A stretch of 64,000 nt of DNA from Paraspadella gotoi (taxonomy: Eukaryota; Chaetognatha): NCBI GenBank assembly GCA_051294375.1, contig CM119265.1, forward strand, positions 9,431,126-9,495,125, written 5' to 3'. Made by a program: the position numbers and the translations under genes. Positions 11,066-20,557 of this stretch are shown in pieces. Numbering within the stretch: position 1 is the stretch's first letter; every line of letters starts with the position of its first letter. Under the pieces are notes generated by a model. That model saw only the letters and a program-made list of their open reading frames with translations. It was not told where the DNA came from and searched no databases.

Positions 11066-13686
11066 AGAAAGAGAAAGAGAAAGAGAAAGAGAAAGAGCTG
11101 ATCTCCTTTTTTTTATATTTCAGTGGCATCACGTGGAACTAGCGCGCAACGACATAGAGACTCGGCTCTCGGTCGACGATCTCTTCGAGGCGCAACACTC
11201 CTACGGAGATGAGCATCACTTCGGGGACTCCAGGTCCGTCTTTTTTCATTTCATTCTCACATCAATCAATTCATTGTTTTCATTCATTTTTATTATATAT
11301 CATTTTATTCACTTTAATTTCCTTTGTTAGATCTGAAAATAGATTTTAATCGAAGCGAGGATTCATTATCAGATCTCCGATCATAGGTCTGGAATCTTGA
11401 GCTTAATTAGTAATTGTGATTGAAATGGCATACGTATGTCAATTTAAGGATGCCTTAACTTTCCCTAAATCAAACACCCTCGCACCTCGATTAGACAGCC
11501 ATTCAAGCCCACAGCAACCCCTTGTCCCTACTGGTGTAAAACCTGGACGCTATTATCCATTATCCATTTCAAAATTTATTAGAATTAAATTGACGCATTT
11601 TATTGTTTTAACTGGAGTCGAATCTGAAGCTTTACAGTTGACCCGATCGAGATTTAACCGCATGTCGTTAGGCGGTCGCCCGTTAATAAAATGTCTCTTA
11701 GTTTGTTAACCGCGGAACGATAATCATTAACGTTAGGAACGTATAATCCATTAACGATTGGAACGTAATTCCATTACGATTAGGACTTCACCGCGATGAT
11801 TACTTTTGCGTGTGACATGTAAACTGAGAAAAACTGAGATTGTAGCCGATTTTTTATCATCTTGCTTGTTGATTATTTGGTGCATATTAATTTTGATTAT
11901 GTAAAGGTTACTACTAAGTATTAGTTAACCTAGTTCTTTTCTTGCTTGTAAAAGTGGAGATGCGGGGGTTTGGAACCCCGGGACTTCTCACATTAGCGAA
12001 GCGAGCGCTCTGACCACTAAGAGCTACATCCCCGTGTAGTTTACTTTGGTAAAAAGAATAAATTTAATTAACATATATATATAATACTTTTTTTTCTGAA
12101 AGTGAAAACCAAGCAAACAATAAATGGGCATTGGTTGCAAAAAATTGAGATGATGTGAACTACTATTTAAAGCAAAATAAAATTTTCTGATTGATAATTA
12201 CTTGGGTAATTTGATGATTGTAAAGGGAAGTTTAATTACAACATGAATTTAGTAGAAGGAGACCACGGCAAAAGTCTTCTTCTCACTAACAATTAACGCA
12301 ACGAAACGAAAGGATTAACACAACATGAATTTTTAAAAAAATAATATTCTATTCGGGAAACAGCTTCCTGGAGATACAGGGATTTTGAAGCCCGCCCGGA
12401 CTTTCTGCATGCGAAGCGAGCGCTTCTACCACTGAGCTAATCCCAGAATTTTAGATTTTTTGACTAATTTTTAACCCCCCCAAAATCCCCAAATTTTATC
12501 ATTCATTGGTAAGTTATAACGAGTTTCAATGACGATTGTAACGAGTTTCAATGAAACGAGTGTAACGAGTTTCAATGAACGATTGTAACGAGTTTCAATG
12601 AAACGTTGTAAATCTCTCTCTTTTTTTTTCTGAAAGTGAAAACCAAGCAAACAATAAATGCGGCATTGGTTGCAAAAAATTGAGATGATGTGAACTACGT
12701 ATTAAAGCAAAATAAATTTTCTGATTGATAATACTTGGGTAATGATGATTGTAAAGGAAGTTAATTACAACATGAATTTTAGTAGAAGAGACGAAAAAGT
12801 CTCTTCTACTAACAATAACGCAACGAAACGAAAGGATTAACACAACATGAATTTTAAAAAATAATATCTATCGGAACAGCTTCCTGGAGATACGGGGATT
12901 TGAACCCCGGACTTCTCGCATGCGAAGCGAGCGCTCTACCACTGAGCTATATCCCCAGGATAGCATGTTTACCATTTTTAACCCCAAAATCCAAAATTTT
13001 ATCATTCATGTAAGTTTATAACGACTTTCAATGAACGATTGTAACGAGTTTCAATGTAACAACGAGTGTAACGAGTTTTCAATGAACGATTGTAACGAGT
13101 TTCAATGAACGATTGTCAACGAAACCGTTCATATGAGATTAACGAGTTTCATGAACGCTATGTAACGAGTTTCCATGAACGATTGTAACGAGTTTCGATG
13201 AATTGTAACGATTTCCATGAACGATTGTAACGAGTTTCAATGAACGTTGTAACGAGTTTCAATGAACATTGTAAACGAGTTTCAATGAACGATTGTAACG
13301 AGTTTCGATGAAACGATTGTAACGAGTTTCAGATGAACGATTGTTACTCGAGTTTTCAATGAACGATTGCAATAACGAGATTTCAATGAACGATTGTAAC
13401 GGAGCTTCAATGAACAGGACGAACAACAAACGTGTTCTTCGGCGTGGACTTCCGCCCGAATACGAAGAATTCGAGAATCAAGAGCTCCTCGCGGGATCCG
13501 GCCACTTTCTACGAACCCAGATTCGTTGGGGAAATTAGGTGGGTCACTTCTTCGCGGAATGGCGGGCGGTGGGAGTGTAGGGCGAGACGACGGGGACGTT
13601 TGTAAACGAGAGAGAGAAGAGGAAGGAGAGAGAAGGGAGAGAGAGAGAGAGAGAGACGAGAGAGAGAGAGAGAAGAGAGAGAGAGA

Positions 13687-13727
<41 letters not shown>

Positions 13728-14115
13728 CCGATGGAAAGAAAGAAGGGAAGAAAAAGAAGGAAAGTAGGAGGTGATGAAAGGACAGATGACAAATGAAAGG
13801 ACGAAGGACAGAGAAAGAAATTAGAGGGAAGGAAAAAAAACGAGAGAAGGGTGTAGTCTCAAAGTATCCAGTATCCAATTACTATCCATTTATCAATCTT
13901 TTAAAAACCCAGGAACGTATTCTACTCCAACTGCTCGTGCCCTCCCGAGCTGGAACACCTCCTCGGCCACCAAGGGGCCTCCAAGTTCAGCTTCTGCGAG
14001 TTGGAATTCTCGAATCCCTGCGACGACGACTGCAGCTGCATCACCGTCGACGAAGATCCGGGATACCTTTGCGACTGCGAGGAGAAGCCCAAGTGTAACG
14101 TCACCTACGAGGATG
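2905..14115 (+). CDS. Secreted LG-EGF module of an axotactin/neurexin-superfamily protein (N-terminal module A)
   Basis: Exons: 2905-2998 (signal peptide), exon 2 (copies 5106-5246, 8825-8954, 10493-10621), exon 3 (copies 6142-6234, about 9244-9337, 10909-11002), exon 4 (copies 6294-6403, 9416-9525, 11124-11233), exon 5 at 13418-13538 and exon 6 at 13913-14115. Together they encode a signal peptide, one neurexin-type laminin-G (LNS) domain with the usual FxF, LLFYTD, WHxVELAR and VFFG landmarks, and a Cys-rich EGF-like tail. This family is secreted or membrane-anchored and mediates cell-surface and glial/synaptic contacts. The layout matches the module starting at 25846. The last exon ends in phase 1, compatible with the LamGL exon at 28195, so this may be an alternative N-terminus of that gene. 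No stop codon or later exon of its own was found before 25845. Exons 2-4 are error-rich; exon 4 to 5 is off by one base. Axotactin-like naming is tentative. Confidence 0.7.
2999..5105 (+). other. Intron 1 of module A
   Basis: About 2.1 kb. It includes a C run at 3831-3842 and, from about 4180, a block that recurs with indels at about 7220-7950 and 7958-8800. No coding or RNA gene seen. Confidence 0.5.
5106..5246 (+). CDS. Module A exon 2, copy 1 (LG domain start)
   Basis: Follows CCCCCAAG. It contains the LG start (NGSISFQ-like, then FYTDEQNGDFDFFQ-like) but with extra bases compared with the copies at 8825 and 10493, so no single frame is open throughout. Its tail TDEQNGDFDFF is the best-preserved of the three. 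Confidence 0.6.
5440..6102 (-). tRNA. tRNA-Ala(CGC), copy 1, split by an assembly gap
   Basis: The 3' part (5440-5478) and the 5' part (6065-6102) of the same tRNA-Ala seen at 9132 lie on either side of a 586-base N run. The anticodon loop TTCGCAT and D-arm GCTCAGTGGTAGAGC are in the right-hand piece. The 5440 piece has extra bases in the T-arm. Confidence 0.6.
5479..6064. other. Assembly gap (586 N)
   Basis: Run of N inside a tRNA-Ala copy. The other copies show no sequence between the two flanks, so the true gap may be negative or near zero. Confidence 0.95.
6142..6234 (+). CDS. Module A exon 3, copy 1 (LG domain)
   Basis: Intact 31-codon exon, phase 0 to 0, acceptor TTGCAG and donor AAG|GTGAGA. 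It reads VALHEGTVHAEINLGHGIHR and ends GKELGDGK, the neurexin-LG strand block before WH. Confidence 0.82.
6294..6403 (+). CDS. Module A exon 4, copy 1 (LG domain)
   Basis: Starts after TTTCAG with WHHVELARNDIETRLSVDDL, the hallmark W-H-x-V-x-L-x-R strand of LG domains. It is 110 bases long and leaves phase 2, whereas exon 5 at 13418 needs phase 1 (109 or 112 bases). Confidence 0.8.
6883..6892. other. Assembly gap (10 N)
   Basis: Ten N joining the end of block copy 1 to unrelated AT-rich sequence that contains a (GTC)n run at 7006-7032. Confidence 0.95.
7220..7957 (+). repeat. Partial extra copy of the intron-1 block
   Basis: Recapitulates about 4180-5020 (landmarks TCCTAAGTCCCGAG, CGCTGGCGCCTTCACAG, ATTAGCGGATAAAAGAAAG) with many small deletions. 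It stops after TTGTCCTTTTGAAGTAAT and passes straight into the start of the next copy at 7958, without exon 2. Confidence 0.75.
8825..8954 (+). CDS. Module A exon 2, copy 2
   Basis: After GACCCCAG: GPHLKYPKWNP and NGSISFQFK are readable with one extra G at the start; the frame is then lost near LYTDD. Donor CAAG|GTTATT. Confidence 0.6.
9132..9202 (-). tRNA. tRNA-Ala(CGC)
   Basis: The minus strand gives a cloverleaf: acceptor GGGGATG/CATCTCC with A73, D-arm GCTCAGTGGTAGAGC, anticodon arm CTCGC-TTCGCAT-GTGAG (anticodon CGC, decoding GCG), variable AAGTC and T-arm CGGGG-TTCAAT-CCCCG. The T-loop has 6 bases instead of 7, so one base is probably missing. A T-run follows immediately downstream on the minus strand, as a Pol III terminator. 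Confidence 0.8.
9244..9337 (+). CDS. Module A exon 3, copy 2 (indel-bearing)
   Basis: Same exon as 6142-6234, with an extra G at the acceptor and scrambled bases near IHRID. The donor GGTGAGA is lost (GGAAGAGAGAG), so the end is approximate. Confidence 0.55.
9416..9525 (+). CDS. Module A exon 4, copy 2 (indel-bearing)
   Basis: WHHVELAR start after TTTCAG. It has an extra A in CGCAAACGAC and one G fewer in TTCGGGACTCC compared with copies 1 and 3. The shorter G run would give the phase needed for exon 5. Confidence 0.6.
10234..10320 (-). tRNA. tRNA-Ala(CGC)-like, second intronic locus, degraded copy
   Basis: Clear similarity to the copy at 11955, including the flank TTTTCTTGCTTGTAAAAG, but with insertions in the T-, anticodon and D-arms. 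As written it would not fold. Either a pseudogene or a low-quality copy of 11955. Confidence 0.45.
10394..10418. other. Assembly gap (25 N)
   Basis: Fixed-size N run joining block copy 2 to the start of block copy 3. Confidence 0.95.
10493..10621 (+). CDS. Module A exon 2, copy 3 (best frame at 5' end)
   Basis: The phase-1 join to exon 1 reads DGTL|GPHLKYPKWNPATNGS, then ISFQFKTEAHSGILFYTD. Two bases short near the D-E-Q-N codons compared with copy 1, after which the frame is lost. Confidence 0.7.
10796..10869 (-). tRNA. tRNA-Ala(CGC), copy 3
   Basis: Same gene as 9132 with three net extra bases (in the T-arm and variable loop). Anticodon loop TTCGCAT, A-box and acceptor are conserved. A T-rich run lies downstream on the minus strand. 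Confidence 0.7.
10909..11002 (+). CDS. Module A exon 3, copy 3 (indel-bearing)
   Basis: VALHEG start after TTTGCAG. One C is missing near GTVHAE, two bases are added near IDVG and one G is missing at the donor (AAGTGAGAG). It is followed by a 121-base (GA)n-rich intron. Confidence 0.6.
11006..11097. repeat. (GA)n / (GAAA)n microsatellite forming most of intron 3
   Basis: Purine-only tract between the exon 3 donor and the exon 4 acceptor. Its length differs between the three block copies. Confidence 0.85.
11124..11233 (+). CDS. Module A exon 4, copy 3
   Basis: Identical in sequence to 6294-6403 (110 bases, WHHVELARNDIETRLSVDDL start, CAG|GTCCGT donor). Confidence 0.75.
11955..12033 (-). tRNA. 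tRNA-Ala(CGC), second intronic locus
   Basis: The minus strand matches the tRNA-Ala at 12885, with about seven inserted bases (D-loop, anticodon arm and T-arm). The flanks differ from the 9132/10796 locus (CTTGCTTGTAAAAG upstream), so it is a separate gene in the same intron set. TTTT follows on the minus strand. Confidence 0.6.
12085..12490 (+). repeat. Duplicated tRNA-bearing segment, copy 1
   Basis: About 400 bases beginning CTTTTTTTTCTGAAAGTGAAAACC. They recur at 12614-13000 with short indels, including a tRNA-Ala near the right end. Confidence 0.75.
12369..12444 (-). tRNA. tRNA-Ala(CGC), third locus, degraded copy
   Basis: Matches 12885-12956 but with several extra bases (T-arm and anticodon arm) and two missing in the acceptor. 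Either a pseudogene or an unpolished duplicate. Confidence 0.5.
12505..12612. repeat. 23-bp minisatellite, short array
   Basis: Repeats of GTAACGAGTTTCAATGAACGATT with indels. The same unit forms the larger array at 13012-13410. Confidence 0.8.
12614..13000 (+). repeat. Duplicated tRNA-bearing segment, copy 2
   Basis: Cleaner copy of 12085-12490, ending just after the tRNA-Ala and before the large 23-bp array. Confidence 0.75.
12885..12956 (-). tRNA. tRNA-Ala(CGC), intact
   Basis: 72 bases on the minus strand: acceptor GGGGATA/TATCTCC plus A73, D-arm GCTCAGTGGTAGAGC, anticodon arm CTCGC-TTCGCAT-GCGAG (anticodon CGC), variable AAGTC and T-arm CGGGG-TTCAAAT-CCCCG with a full 7-base loop. A- and B-box promoters are present. 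The best-formed tRNA in the window, antisense within an intron of module A. Confidence 0.92.
13012..13410. repeat. 23-bp minisatellite array in intron 4 of module A
   Basis: About 17 copies of GTAACGAGTTTCAATGAACGATT with many one-base variants. It runs right up to the exon 5 acceptor: ...CTTCAATGAACAG|GACGAAC, so the splice site may itself derive from a repeat unit. Confidence 0.85.
13418..13538 (+). CDS. Module A exon 5 (LG domain end)
   Basis: It reads RTTNVFFGVDFRPNTKNSRI and ends EPRFVGEIR at the donor AG|GTGGGT. VFFG and the closing FVGEIRN strand are typical of LG/LNS domains. 121 bases; it ends in phase 2 and joins exon 6 in frame. The entry frame does not match exon 4 by one base. 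Confidence 0.8.
13605..13728. repeat. (GA)n microsatellite in intron 5
   Basis: Interrupted GA tract, purine-rich onward to about 13850. Confidence 0.9.
13913..14115 (+). CDS. Module A exon 6 (LG end and EGF-like Cys-rich tail)
   Basis: After CCCAG: NVFYSNCSCPPELEHLLGHQ, then a cysteine cluster CDDDCSC, YLCDCEEKPKC, ending NVTYED. 203 bases; donor G|GTGAGT leaves phase 1. The YSNCSCP start is shared with exon 27194-27399 (YSNCSCPL). NVT is a potential N-glycosylation site. Confidence 0.85.
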
Positions 14116-15165
14116 GTGAGTTTGCGGGAAGGGGGTTGAGTGGGGTTGGGTGGGGTTGTGTGGGGTCTGGGGTCAAGTGGCAAAATTTAATTATCAATTT
14201 ATCTTTTGTGTAAGGAATGCTGTAATAGTGTTTTTTTTAACGAAAAACGTGTGGATCCATTTATATTTTAAACTTACTTAATACTCATAATACTCATATT
14301 AAATATTTTATTAATAACGCCGGTTTCGCGCCATACCGAAGTTTTCAAGCGCAGTCGATCCTTGGTGGCTGCTGTTCTTTTGTTCATGTTCGAAAGTCAT
14401 TCGATACGAAGTGACATCTATTGATTTCAAAAAAGATCGTCATTCGAGCGTTGAGATTTTGTTTAACGTTTTTGAAAAAAAAAAGATACATTTGATATTT
14501 AGAGAAGCGGTGATGATAAACTTAAATTACAATAGCGTTGGCGGTATAATATATTAACATTTTTTCTGGTTTTAATTTCGACCTCTTTCTTTTTTAATCG
14601 GCAAAAAATATAATTTGACAAAATAATTTATGAGATATTTCTTATTGCCCGGGGATTTTCTCTGTCGGACTTTCAGAGAGAAATTATAGATTTTTCACGC
14701 ACGACAGTTGGAAGACCGCCCCCTAGTGATTACTTTTCGTCGAAACAAACCGCTTGCTTGCTTGTTTGCTTGTTTGCTTTCTTTCTTTCTTTCTTTCTTT
14801 TTCTTTGTAAATCGCTTAAAAGAAATTGTACAATTTTTTTGTTTCTTTTTTCAAATATATATCGAAACAAAAATAATATTATTTTGATTTATAAAATATT
14901 TTTTCAAATACAAAAATATTATTAGTGCTGCAGTATCAGTTCAGTTTAAGCCTTGAAACCGATTTACTTGCATTGGCGCAGCCACTGGTTTCTGAGCTCG
15001 TCACTCTCCCAAATTCCTCCCCTTCAATACCCACCTTCCTTCTCCCTCACTTTAACTCTCCCACTCCAACTCCCTCTCTCGGCGCTTTGGTGCGCGAGAT
15101 GTAAACAAAAGGGAAAGATCTTAATTCTTAAAACGTGTTTCACTTCGAATTGGGGCCGGGGAATT

Positions 15166-15169
<4 letters not shown>

Positions 15170-15234
<65 letters not shown>

Positions 15235-15243
15235 ACGCCGCTG
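15170..15243. repeat. (CCG)n trinucleotide repeat
   Basis: About 20 uninterrupted CCG units plus variants (GACGCCG, CTGCCGCCG). Unusually GC-rich against its AT-rich surroundings. Confidence 0.95.
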
Positions 15244-15786
15244 CCGCCGATTCAATTCTGATTGATGTCTGAAACAGTTAGATAATTAGATAATTAGATC
15301 TATGACTATGGATAATAATCTTTGGATGTACTAAAAATTAAGTGTATTGTGAATTGTAGGTTTCGTTATTTTTCATGTTTTTGTTAATAAAAAAAAGCAT
15401 GAAAGGCACTATATTGATTTGTGCTTTATGCTTTATTATTTATAACGGTTAAAATATTCAAAAAATTTGGCCCCCAAAATTGTTTACATCTTTATTGTAT
15501 TTTTTCTGTAATATATTACAGAATTATATTCAATAGTGAATAATAAAGGATAACAAACAATACTGATATTTATTAAAATAATATTAGATTTTTTAGAGTA
15601 TATACTTTATAGTAATATATTGGGTTAGCAATTATTAAGATGTCATTGCCCGAACTCAACTCAACCAGAGAAAACAAAAAGTTGTTTTCCTTTTTATTTT
15701 TTTTTACCCTAAACACAAAAACGCATTTTCTGTTGATCTTTCGTCGGGGCGGCTTTCCTGTAAGACTGTAAGTCTTATTCTTTGTG

Positions 15787-15787
<1 letters not shown>

Positions 15788-15850
<63 letters not shown>
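15788..15850. repeat. (CT)n microsatellite
   Basis: Uninterrupted TC repeat of about 30 units. Confidence 0.95.
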
Positions 15851-15853
<3 letters not shown>

Positions 15854-17512
15854 GTTCCTCCCGTCCCTTTTTTTTTTTCAATCTGTGTTTTTCCTGATTC
15901 ACTTCCGACCCTTCATCGCGACCCTCCAATGTTTTTCTTGTGACTTATCCCTTTCTTCACTCGTTCCCACCTCCGCCAAATTATGAAATTTGAAAGAAAA
16001 GAGAAAAGGAAAAAAAAAAAAAAAGAAAATATAAAAATTAAGTTCAGGAAAAAAAACAGGAAAAGAAAATAAAAGAAAAAAATCCGTAAATCTCTTTTGT
16101 TCGATTCTCGAACTCGATTTTCGCGATCGAAATTCGATTTTACGCTCGTGACTTCTTTTCTCTCTCGATCGATCCGCATCGTTTCTTTTTTTTCAAAAAT
16201 CGTGGGCGGATTTACTAGTGTTTAATTTTAGACGATGATACTCTCGTATTCATGCAAGTATGGATGGTAATAATATATCGATAGAGAACCAATGATAATG
16301 AGTAATAATTACATATAATTTAGAAGCGCTGCGTTAAAAAAAAAATATAATATATAAAGGCATGTAGTTTGAAATCTCTCGGAGATTTTTCGAAAACAAA
16401 CCAGTATATTTCCACTCGCAACTCAACCTCATATACACACCTCGACTTCCTCTCCCTTCCTCCCCCTCCACCCCCCACTATACCCCCTTCCGCACCCCCT
16501 CTTCCCTAAATTCCTCCGGGTGGGCGATTGCTAACCAAATCTCATTATCTCGACTTGAAAAGAAATCATTGGGAAATTCTTTCCCCGAAAAACCCAAAGC
16601 GTGTAAACGCGTTTTTGGATTTTTTTTTATAAAAAAAATTGCATATATTACTTACAATTTTAACGATGAAAAGCGAGTATTTGATGACGTAGGGTATCGG
16701 CATACTTTGATTGCATCACTCCAATCGGAACGTGAGCCAAGAATCACATGATACCGATTACGGTTGAGGCGACTTACCACCGGTCTCTCTCTCTAAACCC
16801 TTCCTCTCTCTTCTACACGGTTACCATTTTTTTAAAATTCACGATGGATTCTTTGAAGTAGCGTCTCACCTCGTTCATCTTGTCGTGATTGACCGCGCTT
16901 TAACTTCCCTTTTCCCTTTTCCTCGAAACCCCTAATCCCTTTTCTTGCACCACAAATTGCAGAACTCCTTTACTCCTTTACTCCATTACTCCCCGCCCTT
17001 CCCCAATATTTTCTCGATGACAAATACAACTGATAAATTTCTTCTCGTACGAACGACTTAAAAAGTCAGACGCGTCTTTCGCCTCTCAACTTTTCTTTCG
17101 CGTCTGGCGACAGTGGGACCGGGAAAAAACGACGCCGACCCTCTTTTTAGCCCCTCACAACTGACCGCCTTCCCTCATTATAAAATTCTGTTCAAAAAGA
17201 TATATGACGATTATGACTTTAAATCATAAATTCAGTTTTTTATGATTTCCTCAGTGAATCATTTCGAAGCGCGGCAGGCTACATTGGCGAGTTTTCAAAG
17301 TTTGAGATTTAAAATATAAAAAAAACATAGTCGAAGGAAACGTTCTTAACTGTATGGTTCATTACGGTCTTCAATTTATCACAAAATTTAAAAATAAAAA
17401 AACTGAGTGAAGAGGAAGATAAAAAGTGCCAAAAGAAAAAACATGTGATCCTTTGAGATGATTCACATTTGAACATTTCACATTTTTTACATCTTCAGTC
17501 GCTGTCGACGCG

Positions 17513-17516
<4 letters not shown>

Positions 17517-17549
<33 letters not shown>
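17517..17549. repeat. (CT)n microsatellite
   Basis: TC repeat ending in a small inverted motif, CTCTCGAGAGACGAGAGAG. Confidence 0.9.
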
Positions 17550-17797
17550 AGAGACGAGAGAGATCGCGAGATTTGTCTATTTTTTTTTAAATGAGAAAAA
17601 ATATCTTTTGTCGAAAAAAGTCTCAATAAAAAATGAGTTTCAGAGTCTGATGGGTCCGTGAGTCGGAGCACCAGCCGGTGCCGGGTTGTCGGGCAAACCG
17701 GAGTCTGGTAAGGGTGACGATCTCCAGGGTGACGTGGTCGTGTTGGAAGTGAGGAGAAGAGAGAGAGAGAGAAGAGGAGAGAGAAGAGAGAGAGAGA

Positions 17798-17822
17798 NNN
17801 NNNNNNNNNNNNNNNNNNNNNN
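17798..17822. other. Assembly gap (25 N) at a GA/CT inversion
   Basis: The left flank is (GA)n and the right flank is (TC)n, that is, the same microsatellite in opposite orientations. Confidence 0.95.
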
Positions 17823-18785
17823 TCTCTCTCTCTCTCTCTCTCTCTTCTGCTCTTTCACACAGACACACATACAAGCAGTCGTGATTCGTTTTTATCGGCA
17901 AAATGACCCATATGCGAGTTCGGAGATGATTTGCTTTACTCACGAACAAAAAACATTTTTCATCTTCGTTCTATTAATATAACAAAAATAAATACTTCTT
18001 TGCTTAAACATATTTTGGAAAACGTTTTAAACTTTGAAATATTTTCTATGCATTCGCCGTCGTTTAACGCGCGTAGAAAGTCAACGACCGAATTAACGAA
18101 AAAACTGGGCCTTGTTTTCCCAGAACGCCCCATTTTATCTTAAATTCAGAATTAAGTTAATTTTTTTAAATTAAAGGTTAGAATTAGGGATTAGGTTATT
18201 GAATAATATTAGGGATTTGGTTAAGGTGAGGGTAAGGGATAAGTTTATATGTTCAAAAATATATTTCAGATAAATATTAAGATTAAAATTAAATTTTGGG
18301 ACAAACGAACCGTAATGGGGCACTCTCGGAAAAGAGAGCTAAAAACGGCCCAAAAAATTTAAACGGAAATTATTTCTTTCCTTCCTGTCTTTTTCTCTTC
18401 TCTTCTTTCTTTTTTCTTTTTTCTTTTTTCTCTTCTCTTCTTTCTTTTTCTCTCTTCTTCTCTTCTCGTTTAATCTTCCCTTCCTCTCCTCTTCTTCGCC
18501 TCAGAAAAAAAAAAGTTATTTTAATTGGATTTGCGAAACAATTTTGACTTAATTAAAAAAGAGGAATTTTAGGCGGCGGATAAGTCACCTTTTAAACGTC
18601 TCTCCTTTTAAAAAAAAAAACTGTTTTTTTCCAATAAAATCTTTTAACTTTTTCAGCTTCTACTTGTTTCCAGACCGACGCTGCCTCTTCGACCTTACAC
18701 AACAATTTAGCTCCTATTTTTCATTAGTCGTAATAAAAACTTGTCTTTGTTTATCAACGGGCTTTTGATAGATCCGTGTAATCTG

Positions 18786-18789
<4 letters not shown>

Positions 18790-18824
<35 letters not shown>
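18790..18824. repeat. (CT)n microsatellite
   Basis: Uninterrupted CT repeat of about 17 units. Confidence 0.9.
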
Positions 18825-18826
<2 letters not shown>

Positions 18827-19405
18827 CCATTACTTTATCCTCATTCACCGAGTCTTTTTTCCTGGGCAAGTCTTTCAATTTGTCTGCGAATTTAATGCGC
18901 TATCACATTTTTCCCTTTAAAAACTACAACAACTCTTTTCCCACTAACGATTTCTGACAATCGATGTGAATTATGTCGAAAACTCGCGAGTCGGGAATTC
19001 GTGCCAAGAATTCGACGCGCGTTTGATTTTCGAGATTAATAATTAATCAACGCATGAGATACGATTTCCCTTTTGTTTCATTTATTTTATTTTTTTATCA
19101 AGGCGTTTTGTTTTTGTTTTTTTAATGTAAATTCTATTTTTACTTTATCTTTGACTCAACAAGAATTATATTTCGTTCCTAATAGTCATTTTCTCTGGCT
19201 TTTCGGAAGCCTCCTTCAAAATCTTAAGTAGTCCTTTTGAAGCAGGAAAATCTATAAAAACTTCCTTGCATTGCGAAGATTCGGCTTCTTATTGACTTTG
19301 TATTTTTATCTAACCACTTAAGACATAGATATTTTATTTTTTAGTTCTTACCTTTTTTTTCTTTGTTTATTTGTTTGTGTCCGTATTTTTTTCTTTTTCT
19401 GTTTT

Positions 19406-19431
19406 TCATTTTCTTTCTTTCTTTCTTTCAT

Positions 19432-19526
<95 letters not shown>

Positions 19527-19527
19527 A
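19406..19527. repeat. (TTTC)n tetranucleotide repeat
   Basis: About 28 near-perfect TTTC units, followed by a looser pyrimidine-rich stretch. Confidence 0.95.
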
Positions 19528-19768
19528 TTCTTCAATTTCTTTTATTTCTTTTTCTCTCCTTTCCTTCTTTCTTTCTCCTGTTTGCCCAAGGTTCAGCTCC
19601 GGGCCTTTCACCGCCACCTACTCTCTCTCTTTCACTCTCTCTCTTTTTCTCTCTTTCTCTTATTCCCTCTCTCTCTCACTCTCTCTCTCTTTCCAACGAA
19701 ATTCTTATCAATTCTGTCGATCCCGATTTCGACTCTCAGTTTCTCGGACGTTGAATCAACAACAACCG

Positions 19769-19868
<100 letters not shown>

Positions 19869-20421
19869 GAAGTTCTGCTTCGCGCATTCGCTTCCGCGAG
19901 TATTAATTATTATTTTTCACCAGAAGTCAGAAGAAAACATTTTCTTTTTTTGAAGACCAAAATAAAAATTTTCTTTGTCAAATTTGTTGACTAAATTCTT
20001 TAAAATAAACATAAATTTCAAAGTTTAACATTCGCGTTTCACGTCACTGTTTTCTCACTGCGTTGAATTCACGGATGAAGTTTGATACTAGTGAGTCTTC
20101 TTTTCTTGAAACTCACAGGAATATCACGCAACTTCTTACGAGCGTCGCTCAGGATTTCTAGAACCGTCCTCCATCCATAACGATCACAAGAACAACCACG
20201 ATTCCAAGAACAGCCATCTGCTGGATTGCAAAACGGCAAAATTTGCCTCAATTCCGACCAACTCTCTCGAGAAAGAAATAATCAAATCTGGAGATTTTAA
20301 AACTTGTGTTTTGTTTTTTTCGTTTTTGCCAAAAAAAAAAAAAAGAAAAAGGAAAAAACCTCACCTTCTCTAAAATCTCGACCGCATCTCTGAGAGATTC
20401 TTTCAACAGCGCCGGAACGCC

Positions 20422-20423
<2 letters not shown>

Positions 20424-20504
<81 letters not shown>

Positions 20505-20557
20505 CATGAGGGGAGAGAGAGAGAGAGAGAGAGAAAAATAGAGAGAGAAAGAGAGAA

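Larger units (their letters stand above)
10419..12070 (+). repeat. Tandem block copy 3
   Basis: Begins inside intron 1 just before exon 2 and carries exons 2-4, tRNA-Ala at 10796 and tRNA-Ala at 11955. It is similar in quality to copy 1. Confidence 0.8.

Noticed and set aside
13012-13410. Possible CRISPR-like regular repeat array
   Set aside because: Units are directly adjacent 23-mers with no unique spacers, in a eukaryotic intron: a minisatellite.
15170-15243. Poly-Pro open frame over (CCG)n
   Set aside because: Trinucleotide repeat only; the frame has no conserved flanks.
17640-17760. Unique GC-balanced stretch, open on minus (FQHDHVTLEIVTLTRLRFAR) and after TTTCAG on plus
   Set aside because: Short, next to a gap and GA repeats; no frame resembles a known domain and no partner exon was found.
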